From Nocardioides islandensis (GTDB lineage: Bacteria; Actinomycetota; Actinomycetes; Propionibacteriales; Nocardioidaceae): a stretch of DNA of 64,000 bases. The notes beneath the pieces are model-generated. The model did no database searches and had not been told where the DNA came from. It was given only the letters and a program-made list of their open reading frames with translations. This document shows positions 18,306 through 26,808 of the stretch, in pieces. A program made the translations under genes and the position numbers. The first letter of the stretch is position 1; every line of letters begins with the position of its first letter. The stretch lies in the NCBI RefSeq assembly GCF_015352455.1, contig NZ_JADKPN010000010.1, positions 62,001 through 126,000 of the forward strand, in the 5' to 3' direction.

Positions 18306-19174
18306 CGCGCACCGGTCCGGGCGGCGCCGATGCCCGCGGTGACGACGAAGGCGATGCCGGCGACCGCGAGGACGTCGGGGACCTGGTGCAGGAGGACCAG
18401 GCCGACGACGAGGGCGAAGGCCGGCTCGAGGCTCATCAGGGTGCCGAACGCGGAGGTGGTCAGGCGGCGCAGGGCGAGCAGCTCGAGGGTGAAGGGCACG
18501 ACGGGCAGGAGGACCGCCAGGCCGATGCCGTAGACCAGGATCTCCGGGGTCAGCCGGCCGAACGTGCTGGGGCCCGCGACGACCGTGGCCGTCAGCGCCG
18601 CGACGGGCATGGTGACGGCCAGCGCCTTGATGCCCGCGACGCCGTCGCCGACGTGCTGGGTGAGCAGGATGTAGGCCGCCCAGCAGCAGGCCGCGGCCAG
18701 CGCGAACCCGACCCCCAGCAGGTCGACGCCGCCCTCCCAGGGCTGGGTCAGCAGCAGCACACCGGCCGCGGCGAGCACGGGCCACACCTTCGTCCCACCC
18801 CTGCCCCGCGCGACCGCGACGCCCAGCGGGCCGAGGAACTCCAGCGCGCTCGCCGTGCCCAGCGGCAGCCGCGCCAGCGATGCCATGAACAGCAGCGTCA
18901 CGCCTCCGGTCACCACGCCGAGCAGCACGCACGCACCGAGGGTCCGGCGGGGGAAGTCGGACCGACGGGGGCGCACGACGACGAGCAGCAGCACGGCGGC
19001 CCACGCCAGCCGCAGCCAGGCCGCCCCCTCGGCGCCGATGTCGTCGATGAGCCCGACCGCGAGGGCCAGACCGACCTGGACGCTGAGCATCGAGGCGACC
19101 GCCATCGAGGTGCCGACGCCGGCCGCCGACCGGGGCGCCCGCACCCGGCGTACCGAGGAGTCCAGGAGGGTCAT
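18272..19174 (-). CDS. EamA/RhtA-type drug/metabolite exporter
   Basis: 300 residues, ten hydrophobic segments in two five-helix EamA repeats; the second begins near [17 protein letters not shown]. The pattern [18 protein letters not shown] and [20 protein letters not shown] is that of the RhtA (threonine/homoserine exporter) branch of the DMT superfamily. It probably exports an amino acid or related metabolite; the substrate is not provable from sequence. It is divergent from a LysR regulator across a 19-bp inverted repeat, a layout typical of LysR-controlled exporters. An ATG three codons earlier (19183) is an alternative start. Confidence 0.9.
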   Translation of the reverse strand: MTLLDSSVRRVRAPRSAAGVGTSMAVASMLSVQVGLALAVGLIDDIGAEGAAWLRLAWAAVLLLVVVRPRRSDFPRRTLGACVLLGVVTGGVTLLFMASLARLPLGTASALEFLGPLGVAVARGRGGTKVWPVLAAAGVLLLTQPWEGGVDLLGVGFALAAACCWAAYILLTQHVGDGVAGIKALAVTMPVAALTATVVAGPSTFGRLTPEILVYGIGLAVLLPVVPFTLELLALRRLTTSAFGTLMSLEPAFALVVGLVLLHQVPDVLAVAGIAFVVTAGIGAARTGARQVSPAALAER

Positions 19175-19231
19175 GGCCCCCATTCGACCCGACCACGACC
19201 GTCCGCGTCCACGTGACTCTGCTGGACATAC

Positions 19232-19250
19232 CGTTCACGAATCGTGAACG
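19232..19250. promoter_or_regulatory. LysR-box-like inverted repeat (T-N11-A)
   Basis: CGTTCACGA and TCGTGAACG are exact 9-base arms around one central base, containing the T-N11-A core TTCACGAATCGTGAA. It lies between divergent lysR and eamA and touches the in-frame GTG at 19244, which argues for translation from 19259. Likely bound by the adjacent LysR protein. Confidence 0.65.
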
Positions 19251-19258
19251 TTGGTCGG

Positions 19259-20137
19259 GTGGACGTGCGCCGGCTCCGGATCCTGGTCGAGCTCTCCCGG
19301 CTGGGTTCGATGCGCGCCGTCGCCGAGGAGCTCGGCACGACCACCTCGACGGTGTCCCAGCAGGTCGCCGCCCTCGCCCGGGAGGTCGGCGCGGCCCTGG
19401 TCGAGCCGGTCGGGCGCAACGTCCGGCTGACGCCGGCGGGACTGCGGCTGGCCCACCACGGGATCGGCATCCTCGCCGCGGTCGAGGCCGCCCGGCTCGA
19501 CCTGGACCCGCACGCCGAGCCCGCGGGTCTCGTCGCGGTGGCCGGGTTCGCCTCGGCGGTCCGGCGCTCCCTGCTCCCCGTCGTCCGGGACCTCGGGACC
19601 ACGCACCCGGGCGTGCAGGTGCTGATCCACGAGTACGAGCCGATCGAGGCGCTCGACCTGCTCGCCGGTGACGACGTCGACCTCGCCCTCGTCTACGACT
19701 ACAACCTGGCGCCGCTCTCGTTCCCGGCCGACGTGGTGGCCACGCCGCTCTGGCAGGTCGACTGGGGGCTCGGCGTGCCCGCGGGCGAGGGACCGCGCAC
19801 CGGAACGGCCGACCTGGCGGCGTACGTCGACCGGTCCTGGATCGCGAACTCCCGCAACACCGCCGACGAGGACGTCGTGCGCACGCTCGCCTCCCTCGTC
19901 GGTTTCAGCCCGCGGATCACCCACCGCATCGACAGCCTCGAGCTCGTCGAGGACCTCATCGAGGACGGTCACGGCGTGGGCCTGCTGCCGATGGCCTGGC
20001 GGGGCGGCCCGGGTGTGCGGGTGCTGCCGCTGGCCGAGCCGGGGGCGCTGCTGCGGGCGTACGCCGTCGTCCGGCGCGGCCGCACCGACTGGCCGCCCCT
20101 GCGGCTGCTGCTCGAACGGGTCGCCGAGGCCGGCTAG
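19259..20137 (+). CDS. LysR-family transcriptional regulator
   Basis: 292 residues from GTG 19259 (GTG 19244 lies inside the putative operator). Residues 1-60 form the LysR helix-turn-helix: DVRRLRILVELSRLGSMRAV, TTTSTVSQQVAALARE and RNVRLTPAGLRLA. Residues 85-285 are the periplasmic-binding-protein-like effector domain. The usual partner in this arrangement is the divergent exporter, here EamA, so it probably activates export when an amino acid accumulates. Its 3' end is followed 90 bases later by the first GTATGAG-loop hairpin. Confidence 0.9.
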   Translation: MDVRRLRILVELSRLGSMRAVAEELGTTTSTVSQQVAALAREVGAALVEPVGRNVRLTPAGLRLAHHGIGILAAVEAARLDLDPHAEPAGLVAVAGFASAVRRSLLPVVRDLGTTHPGVQVLIHEYEPIEALDLLAGDDVDLALVYDYNLAPLSFPADVVATPLWQVDWGLGVPAGEGPRTGTADLAAYVDRSWIANSRNTADEDVVRTLASLVGFSPRITHRIDSLELVEDLIEDGHGVGLLPMAWRGGPGVRVLPLAEPGALLRAYAVVRRGRTDWPPLRLLLERVAEAG

Positions 20138-20557
20138 CACGCACCACCGACACGTGCCCCGACACGTGCCCCGACACGCCGGGCTGCGTCCCCGGATCCA
20201 CGAGCGAACCGGGATACAAAAGTCCTGGCCCCGCCAGGTATGAGCTTGCGGGGCCTTTGCCTGCCCCGTCACGGATGTGGAGGCCGGGCCGCCCGGCCGC
20301 CCCCCGGCGGCCGGACTCCCTCCCCCCGGCGATCCCCCCGGATCTCTGTGTGAGTGAGATGCCCTGCCAACGCGTTGACTCGCGGGTGGTTACGACGGCC
20401 GGGCGGTGGTCCGGACCAGCGGACTGGACCGCACGGGGTCCACGAGCGGCAACCCGGGATCGGCTCGGATCCGCGGATCTCACCGAACTCCCTCCGCCGC
20501 GCGGATTCCCACATAAGGTGACCCGGACCTTGTCGTCTGTCACGGGGGATTTCTCGG
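20138..20557. other. Intergenic stretch between lysR and the secreted repeat protein
   Basis: 420 bases. Near the start are short direct copies of CACGTGCCCCGA. The GTATGAG-loop hairpin is at 20227-20255. After it comes GC-rich sequence with CCGGCCGCC-type runs and a TAAGGT hexamer at about 20515-20520 that could be a -10 element for the next gene; no matching -35 is clear. No gene is supported here. Confidence 0.5.
20227..20255 (+). terminator. Hairpin with GTATGAG loop (copy 1)
   Basis: Stem GGCCCCGC / GCGGGGCC, then one mismatch, two more pairs (AG/CT) and the seven-base loop GTATGAG at 20238-20244. TTT follows the stem. It lies 90 bases after the LysR stop and could terminate that transcript. 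The same loop recurs in hairpins at 25090 and 36181. Confidence 0.7.
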
Positions 20558-23500
20558 GTGTCCACACGCTTGTACGACCGTCCGCGCCGTGTCACGGCTT
20601 CCGTCCTGGCCACGACCGGGCTGAGCCTCGGGCTGCTCGTCTCGGCTCCCGCCTTCGCGGCGGCGCCGGCTGCTCCCGTCGGCCTGGGCACCTCCCAGCC
20701 GAACTCGAGCACGCCGATCCTCGCCTGGGACCTGGTCGAGGGCGCGAACAGGTACGAGGTCCAGGTCGACGACGACCCGGCCTTCGCGTCCCCCGAGGTC
20801 AACACGACGACGACGACCAACCGGCGGTTCGTCCCTCTCATCGCCCTCCCGCCCGGCCAGGTCTACTGGCACGTGCGCGCCGTGAACGCCTCGAGCGAGA
20901 AGTCGGACTGGTCCGCGGACCAGTTCACCGTGGCCGCGGTCGCGAAGCCGGTTCCCTTGTCCCCCGTCGACGGCACCGTCCTGTCCCAGCCGTCGAACCC
21001 GCCGCTGCTGAGCTGGTCGGGCAGCCAGGGCGCCATCTCCTACACCGTCGAGGTCGACGGCGACGCCGACTTCATCGGTGCCTCGAGCTACACGACCAAG
21101 ACGACCTCCCTCGTCGTCCCCGACCCTCTCGGAGCGGGCGACTACTTCTGGCGGGTCACCGCCACCAAGGCAGCGGGCATCATCTCGGAGCCGTCGGATG
21201 CCGCATCGTTCGTGATCGCGGCCCTCCCGGCGCCCGTCCTGGTCTCCCCCAACGACAGTGTCAACGTGCCGATCGAGGACGTGGTCCTCGACTGGCAGCC
21301 CGTGCCGGGAGCCAAGACGTACGACGTGCAGGTGGCTCTGGACGAGGGCTTCAACAACAAGGTCCTCGACGTCGGGGGCATCCAGGGCACGCGCTACTCG
21401 CCGCCGATCACGCTGGACAACGACCAGTACTGGTGGCGGGTGCGTGCCGTCGACCTGGCCAACCAGCCGACGGTGTGGAGGGCCTCCAACTTCGGCTTCC
21501 AGCGGAACTGGCTGGACAAGCCGCAGCCCGTGTTCCCGCTGGGCTCGGTCGTGACGCCGTCGACCCAGACGACCACGACTCCGTACTTCGAGTGGACCCC
21601 GGTCCAGCACGCCAGCCACTACCAGCTGGAAACGGCCAGCGACCAGAACTTCTCGTCCGGCGTGTGCGCGCGCGACGTGGTCGGCACCACGTATGCCCCA
21701 CGCGCCTTCGGCTCCGAGTGCCCCTTCCCGGCGGTGGGCGCCACCATGTACTGGCGGGTCCGGGCCATCGACGCCCCCAAGGGCGTGCAGGGGATCTACT
21801 CCGACGGCCAGGCGTTCACATGGACGGGCTGGGCCCCCGTCGGCACCCAGACCACCGACTACCCGACAGTGGGCGGCCTGAAGATCTCGGTCACCGGGTC
21901 CGGCCTGGACGATGGGAGCTACTGCGACGCCGACCTGTGCGACGGGGCGCCCGCCACGCCGGTGCTCTCGTGGGACCCACAGCCCGGGATGACGCACTAC
22001 CAGGTGTTCATCTCCCTGGACGTCAACTTCACCAACCTCCAGACCTCGGTCCTCTCGACCAGGAACACCCGTCTCGCCTTCCGCGGCAATGATCCTCGCG
22101 CGACGCTCCCCGAGAGCCAGGCCGGCTCCGCGTACTACTGGTACGTCCGCCCGTGCAACACGCTCGGGTGCGGCCCGTCGCCCGTCTCGCAGGACCCGCC
22201 GCTCCCCGGGGCGAAGGCGTTCCGGAAGGCGTCGCCCCAGGTCACCGGGCTGACATCGTCGGATCCGAGCGCCTCCGACATCACGTTCCGCTGGGACGAC
22301 TACTTCGACACCAACCAGGCCACGACGTGGGTCGGCAAGAAGTCGACGCAGTCGGCCAAGACCTACCAGGTCCAGGTCGACGACGAACCGTCGTTCTCCG
22401 ACCCCCTCGTCGACGAGCGGGTCGTCGACCAGGCCACCTACACGGCGTTCGACACCCTCTACCCCGAGGGCACGCTGTACTGGCGCGTCGAGGCCCAGGA
22501 CTACGAGGACTTCGGGCTGGCCTGGTCGTCGGTCAAGACGTTCACCAAGTCCACACCACCCGTCCAGCCCACCGGCCCCGCCGACGGCTCCTCGGTCGCG
22601 GGGACGACGCCGTTCACGTGGGACGCGCAGGCGTTCGCCTCGTCGTACACGCTGGAGGTCTACAAGAACAACGACGCGGCGTTCTCGCCGGCCAACCGGT
22701 TGTTCTCGACGACCGTCAAGACGGCGGCGTACGCCTGGAACCAGCCGGTCCCGGCCAGCGCCACGCCCTACATCTGGCGGGTGCGCAAGACGGACGCCTC
22801 CGGCAACCTCGGACCCTGGTCGGCGCCGTACCGCTTCACCTCCCTGGGCAGCGCACCGACGCTGACGGCGCCGGCGAACGACGAGCTGGTGCCGCCCAAC
22901 GCCGCGCTCTTGCAGTGGACCGAGGTCGACAGGGCCACCAAGTACGACGTCGAGGTGCGCGCCACGGGCTCCGCCAGCAACTGGGGCAGCGCCACGACCA
23001 CCGCGACGGCGTGGGCGCCCCTGCAGACGGTGCCGGACGGCACGTGGCTGTGGCGGGTGACCGCCAAGGACGCGGGCGGCAACCCCCTCGGCACGTCGGC
23101 CTGGCTGGGCTTCCGGGTGTCGGGCACGCCGACCGCGAACCCGGCCACGCTGATCGAGGGATCCGGCGCGGTCGACTCGACGATCACCAGCGTCGCACCG
23201 ACGTGGGACTACAGCGGCGTGACGAACAGCTACCAGTGGCTGCGCAACGGCAGTGCGATCGCCGGCGCCACCGGCACCTCGTACGTCGTGACCACCACGG
23301 ACATCGGCAAGTCGATCACCCTGAAGGTCACCGGGCACCTGGTCGGCTACAAGGACGGCACCAGCACCAGCAACGGGATCACCGGCGTCACCGCGCCCGC
23401 GCCCACGGCCTCGACCCCGCCCTCCATCTCCGGCACGGGACTGGTCGGCAGCACGCTCCAGGCGACGGCTCCGACCTGGAACCAGACCGGCGTCACGACG

Positions 23501-25051
23501 ACGTACGCCTGGCTGCGCGACGGTGTCGCGATCTCCGGCCAGACGGGCCTGACGTACACCGTCACCGCGACCGACCTCGGCAAGGTGCTGACGTGGCGGG
23601 TGACGGGGAAGAAGACCGGCTACGCGGACGCCGTGCTGACCAGCAACGGCATCACCGCGGTGAACGTCGCGCCGCTGACCACGTCGACGGCACCGAGCAT
23701 CACCGGGTCGGGTCAGGTCACCACCGTGCTGCAGGGAACCGCACCGACCTGGGACCAGACCGGCGTCAGCGAGAGCTACCAGTGGATGCGCGACGGCGTC
23801 GCGATCCCCGGCCAGACCTCGCTGGGCTACACCGTCACCAGTGCCGACCTCAGCAAGGTGCTGACCCTGCGCGTCACCGGCTCCAAGAGCGGCTACACGA
23901 ACACCGTCGTGACCAGCAACGGGATCACCGGCGTGCCGCTCCCGTCGTTGACGACCTCGGCAGGGGTCGCCATCACGGGTTCCGGTGAGCCCGGCAGCAC
24001 GCTCCAGGGCACCGGTCCGACCTGGAACCAGCTGGGCGTCAGCTCGACCTTCCAGTGGCTGCGGGACGGAAGCCCGATCTCAGGGCAGACGGGCCTGACG
24101 TACACCGTCACCTCGGCCGACATCGGCAAGGTCCTCAGCCTCCGGGCCACCGGCTCCAAGAGCGGCTACAGCGACACGGTGGTCACCAGCAACGGGATCG
24201 CCGGGGTGCCGCTCCCCTCGTTGACCACCTCGGCACCGGCGGCCATCTCCGGCTCCGGCCAGGTGGGCAGCACGCTCCAGGCCACCCCGCCGACCTGGAC
24301 CGAGGGCGGCGTCAACGCGACGTACCAGTGGCTCCGCAACGGGTCGGCGATCGCCGGCCAGACGGGCTTGGCCTACCCGGTCGCGCCCGCCGACCTGGGC
24401 AGCGCGCTCAGTCTCCGGGTGACCGGCAGCAAGAGCGGTCGCACCGACACCGTCGTGGCCAGCAACGCGATCCAGGCCGTCGCCGGGCCCGCGCCGGCCG
24501 CGACGGTGGCTCCCGGCATCACCGGGACGCCGAAGGTCGGCAGCACGCTGTCCGCCACGTCGGGCTCGTGGACCCAGCCGGCGACGTACACCTACCAGTG
24601 GCGGCGCAACGGGTCCGCGATCCCCGGCGCGACCGGCGCGAGCTACGTCCTTGCGACGCCCGACGTGGGGCAACAGATCACTGTGCTCGTGACCGCGACG
24701 GCGCCCGGGTACCTGGCCGGCACGGCAGCGAGCGGCCCGGTCACCGGGGCGAAGGCCTCCTCGTCCACGAGCGCTGCCCTCGTCAAGAAGACAATCCCGG
24801 CCGGCAAGGCCGCCAAGCTCGTCGTGACGGTGAAGGCATCCGGCATCGCCGGCCCGACCGGGAAGGTCAAGATCCGCGACGGCGCCAAGCTCATCAAGAC
24901 GGTCACGCTGACGGCTGCGATGAAGGGCAGGATCACCGTCACGCTCACGAAGCTGAAGCCGGGCAAGCACAAGCTCACCGCTCAGTACGTCGGCGACGCC
25001 GTCACGGGCACGAGCAGGTCCACGGTGGCCAAGCTGACGGTTGGGCCCTGA
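20558..25051 (+). CDS. Very large secreted protein with FnIII-like and Ig-like tandem repeats
   Basis: 1497 residues from GTG. A Sec signal peptide (basic RPRR, hydrophobic 14-30, cleavage after AFA at 34) directs export. Residues about 35-860 contain FnIII-like modules recognisable by recurrent YxVQVDDDP and YWRVRA-type strands. Residues about 866-1400 are six Ig-like repeats of exactly 91 residues (TYQWLRDGVAISGQTGLTYT, then TVTSNGI). The last 90 residues are a Lys-rich bacterial Ig-like domain (GPTGKVKIRDGAKLIKTVTL). No LPXTG, lipobox or membrane anchor is seen, so it may be released or held non-covalently. A structural or adhesive envelope role is likely; no enzyme domain is visible. A GTATGAG-loop hairpin follows the stop. 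Confidence 0.9.
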   Translation: MSTRLYDRPRRVTASVLATTGLSLGLLVSAPAFAAAPAAPVGLGTSQPNSSTPILAWDLVEGANRYEVQVDDDPAFASPEVNTTTTTNRRFVPLIALPPGQVYWHVRAVNASSEKSDWSADQFTVAAVAKPVPLSPVDGTVLSQPSNPPLLSWSGSQGAISYTVEVDGDADFIGASSYTTKTTSLVVPDPLGAGDYFWRVTATKAAGIISEPSDAASFVIAALPAPVLVSPNDSVNVPIEDVVLDWQPVPGAKTYDVQVALDEGFNNKVLDVGGIQGTRYSPPITLDNDQYWWRVRAVDLANQPTVWRASNFGFQRNWLDKPQPVFPLGSVVTPSTQTTTTPYFEWTPVQHASHYQLETASDQNFSSGVCARDVVGTTYAPRAFGSECPFPAVGATMYWRVRAIDAPKGVQGIYSDGQAFTWTGWAPVGTQTTDYPTVGGLKISVTGSGLDDGSYCDADLCDGAPATPVLSWDPQPGMTHYQVFISLDVNFTNLQTSVLSTRNTRLAFRGNDPRATLPESQAGSAYYWYVRPCNTLGCGPSPVSQDPPLPGAKAFRKASPQVTGLTSSDPSASDITFRWDDYFDTNQATTWVGKKSTQSAKTYQVQVDDEPSFSDPLVDERVVDQATYTAFDTLYPEGTLYWRVEAQDYEDFGLAWSSVKTFTKSTPPVQPTGPADGSSVAGTTPFTWDAQAFASSYTLEVYKNNDAAFSPANRLFSTTVKTAAYAWNQPVPASATPYIWRVRKTDASGNLGPWSAPYRFTSLGSAPTLTAPANDELVPPNAALLQWTEVDRATKYDVEVRATGSASNWGSATTTATAWAPLQTVPDGTWLWRVTAKDAGGNPLGTSAWLGFRVSGTPTANPATLIEGSGAVDSTITSVAPTWDYSGVTNSYQWLRNGSAIAGATGTSYVVTTTDIGKSITLKVTGHLVGYKDGTSTSNGITGVTAPAPTASTPPSISGTGLVGSTLQATAPTWNQTGVTTTYAWLRDGVAISGQTGLTYTVTATDLGKVLTWRVTGKKTGYADAVLTSNGITAVNVAPLTTSTAPSITGSGQVTTVLQGTAPTWDQTGVSESYQWMRDGVAIPGQTSLGYTVTSADLSKVLTLRVTGSKSGYTNTVVTSNGITGVPLPSLTTSAGVAITGSGEPGSTLQGTGPTWNQLGVSSTFQWLRDGSPISGQTGLTYTVTSADIGKVLSLRATGSKSGYSDTVVTSNGIAGVPLPSLTTSAPAAISGSGQVGSTLQATPPTWTEGGVNATYQWLRNGSAIAGQTGLAYPVAPADLGSALSLRVTGSKSGRTDTVVASNAIQAVAGPAPAATVAPGITGTPKVGSTLSATSGSWTQPATYTYQWRRNGSAIPGATGASYVLATPDVGQQITVLVTATAPGYLAGTAASGPVTGAKASSSTSAALVKKTIPAGKAAKLVVTVKASGIAGPTGKVKIRDGAKLIKTVTLTAAMKGRITVTLTKLKPGKHKLTAQYVGDAVTGTSRSTVAKLTVGP
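23156..24760 (+). repeat. Six in-frame 273-bp repeats encoding 91-residue Ig-like modules
   Basis: Equivalent codons fall at 23156, 23429, 23702, 23975, 24248 and 24521, exactly 273 bases apart with no indels between units. Units share YxWLR(D/N)G, GQTGL and SNGI blocks. The middle units are most alike, the first and last more diverged, as expected for internal duplication. The last unit runs into the Lys-rich terminal domain. Confidence 0.9.
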
Positions 25052-25089
25052 GCCGGCCCCCAGAAATGAGGGGTGCTCCAGACATAGGT

Positions 25090-25122
25090 GAGGCCCCGGA
25101 AAGTATGAGTTTCCGGGGCCTC
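25090..25122 (+). terminator. Hairpin with GTATGAG loop (copy 2)
   Basis: A perfect 13-bp stem (GAGGCCCCGGAAA / TTTCCGGGGCCTC) closes the seven-base loop GTATGAG at 25103-25109. It lies 39 bases after the stop of the secreted repeat protein and before the convergent AhpD-like gene. No T-run follows. Likely terminator; the loop identity with copies 1 and 3 is unexplained. Confidence 0.8.
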
Positions 25123-25250
25123 GATGTCTTCCGGACCGAAGTCCTTCCGACACCCCAAGTTCTATCCCGAGCGCGAGCCCGACACAAGGGCCCGAGGCCA
25201 CCAATTTCGGTGGTGACGGCGTGTCGCGCGCGACTCGCCGGTGGCGCTGG

Positions 25251-25730
25251 TCAGGCCTCCGGCTCGTAGCTGCCCGGCTCCCAGCACCGGGTCGCGACGC
25301 CGACCCGGTTCCATGCGTTGATGGTGACCAGCAGCGAGATGAGCTGGGCCAGCGGCTCCGGCTCGAAGTGCCGGGCCGCCTCGTCGAAGACCGCGCGCGG
25401 CACGTGCCCGTCGTGCAGGAGGGTCACCGACTCGGTGAGGGCCAGGGCCGCCCGCTCGGCCGGGGTGAACCACGGCGCCTCGCGCCAGGCACCCAGGGAG
25501 TAGAGCCGCTGCTCGGTCTCCCCTGCGGCGCGGGCGTCCTTGCTGTGCATGTCGACGCAGTACGCGCAGCCGTTGATGACCGAGGCGTGCAGGCGCACCA
25601 GCTCGCGCAGCTTCGGGTCGAGGCCGAGGCCGGCCACCGCGTCCATCCGGCTCAACGCGGCGGAGAACCGCGGCACCAGCGCGTCGAAGTCGAGCCGGTG
25701 CTCCTCGAAGGTCGTGATGTTCTCTTCCAT
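25251..25730 (-). CDS. AhpD-like/carboxymuconolactone decarboxylase family protein
   Basis: 159 residues. The redox motif INGCAYCVDMH (Cys55, Cys58, His62) and the following helix are those of the AhpD/CMD fold (alkylhydroperoxidase core). Such proteins reduce peroxides with lipoylated or other dithiol partners, although many members have unproven activities. The ATG at 25730 sits in one of two copies of the palindrome CTTCCATGGAAG, the other lying in a 28-bp perfect palindrome just upstream, so transcription is probably repressed by a dimeric regulator. The gene is 33 bases downstream of the deaminase gene on the same strand. Confidence 0.9.
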   Translation of the reverse strand: MEENITTFEEHRLDFDALVPRFSAALSRMDAVAGLGLDPKLRELVRLHASVINGCAYCVDMHSKDARAAGETEQRLYSLGAWREAPWFTPAERAALALTESVTLLHDGHVPRAVFDEAARHFEPEPLAQLISLLVTINAWNRVGVATRCWEPGSYEPEA

Positions 25731-25763
25731 GGAAGCCAATTATCTTCCATGGAAGATAATTGG
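25724..25763. promoter_or_regulatory. 28-bp perfect palindrome plus second half-copy, MarR-type operator candidate
   Basis: Bases 25736-25763 are a perfect 28-base palindrome centred on CCATGG with AT-rich arms (AATTATCTTCC...). The inner 12-mer CTTCCATGGAAG is repeated at 25724-25735, exactly 20 bases away, and spans the AhpD start codon. Two helical turns between equal sites suggest two dimers binding one face. The right end abuts the deaminase stop codon. Confidence 0.7.
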
Positions 25764-26795
25764 TCAACCCTCGGGGTCGACCTCGTCGATCTCCCCGAGC
25801 AGGCGCTCCTTCACGTCGTCCGGGGCGAACGACGCGCGCACCGCCGCCCGGGCGAGGTGGGCCAGGCCGGCCTCGTCCAGGCCCAGCAGGTCCGCCGCCA
25901 CGGCGTACTCCTGGTTCAGGGTGGTGCCGAACATCGGCGGGTCGTCGGAGTTGATCGTCACCGTCACCCCGGCGTCGACGAACGCACCGAGCGGGTGCTG
26001 CTCGAGCGACGCGACGGCCCGGGTGGCGACGTTCGAGGACGGGCAGACCTCGAGCGCGATGCCGTGCTCGGCGAGGTACGTGAGCAGCTCCGGGTCCTCG
26101 CTGCTGCTGGTGCCGTGGCCGATGCGCTCGGCGCCGAGGTGGCGCAGCGAGTCCCAGACCGTCTCCGGCCCGGTGGTCTCACCGGCGTGCGGCACGCTGC
26201 GCAGGCCGGCGGTCCGCGCCGCGTCGAAGTGCGGCCGGAACTGGGCGCGGTCCACGCCGATCTCGGGGCCGCCGAGGCCGAACCCGACGAGCGCGTCGAC
26301 GCGGTGGTTCAGCGCGTAGTCGAGCGTGGCGTCGGCCGCCGGCAGCCCGCTCTCCCCCGGGATGTCGTAGATCCAGCGCAGCACCAGGCCGAAGTCCCGC
26401 TCGGCCGCGACCCGCGCGTCCTCGATCGCCTCGGTGTACTCCTCGATCGCCATGCCCTTGTCGGGGTCGTGGGGCAACACCGACGTGTACGGCGTGCACG
26501 TCAGCTCGGCGTACCGGATCCGCTGGGTCCCGGCCATCTCGCGTGCCACCTCGTAGGTGAGCAGCCGGACGTCCTCCGGTGTGCGCACCAGGTCGACGAC
26601 CGCGAGGTAGACGTCGATGAAGTGGGCGAAGTCGCGGAAGGCGAAGAACGCCTTCAGCTCGTCGGGGTCGCTCGGGACGACGCCGGGATGGCGCTCGGCC
26701 AGCTCGCCGACGATCCGCGCGGACGCGGAGCCGACGTGGTGGACGTGGAGCTCGGCCTTGGGGAGGCGGGCGATGTACGACGACAGGTCCGGCAC
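25764..26795 (-). CDS. Adenosine deaminase family protein, possibly aminodeoxyfutalosine deaminase
   Basis: 343 residues, full length. The metal site starts with ELHVHHVGS (His17, His19), continues with PHAGETTGP (His and Glu) and GHGTSS, and ends with TINSDDPPMFG (Asp pair). Adenosine deaminases usually read HxHLDG at the first motif; the HVHHVGS form and the DFAHFIDVYLAVVDLVRTPEDV segment are those of the Streptomyces subgroup reported to deaminate 6-aminodeoxyfutalosine in menaquinone synthesis. Either that reaction or purine salvage is possible. No other men/mqn gene is in the window. The gene precedes the AhpD gene on the same strand and follows the thioredoxin gene region. Confidence 0.85.
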   Translation of the reverse strand: MPDLSSYIARLPKAELHVHHVGSASARIVGELAERHPGVVPSDPDELKAFFAFRDFAHFIDVYLAVVDLVRTPEDVRLLTYEVAREMAGTQRIRYAELTCTPYTSVLPHDPDKGMAIEEYTEAIEDARVAAERDFGLVLRWIYDIPGESGLPAADATLDYALNHRVDALVGFGLGGPEIGVDRAQFRPHFDAARTAGLRSVPHAGETTGPETVWDSLRHLGAERIGHGTSSSEDPELLTYLAEHGIALEVCPSSNVATRAVASLEQHPLGAFVDAGVTVTINSDDPPMFGTTLNQEYAVAADLLGLDEAGLAHLARAAVRASFAPDDVKERLLGEIDEVDPEG

Positions 26796-26808
26796 GCGCC
26801 GGAGTCAA

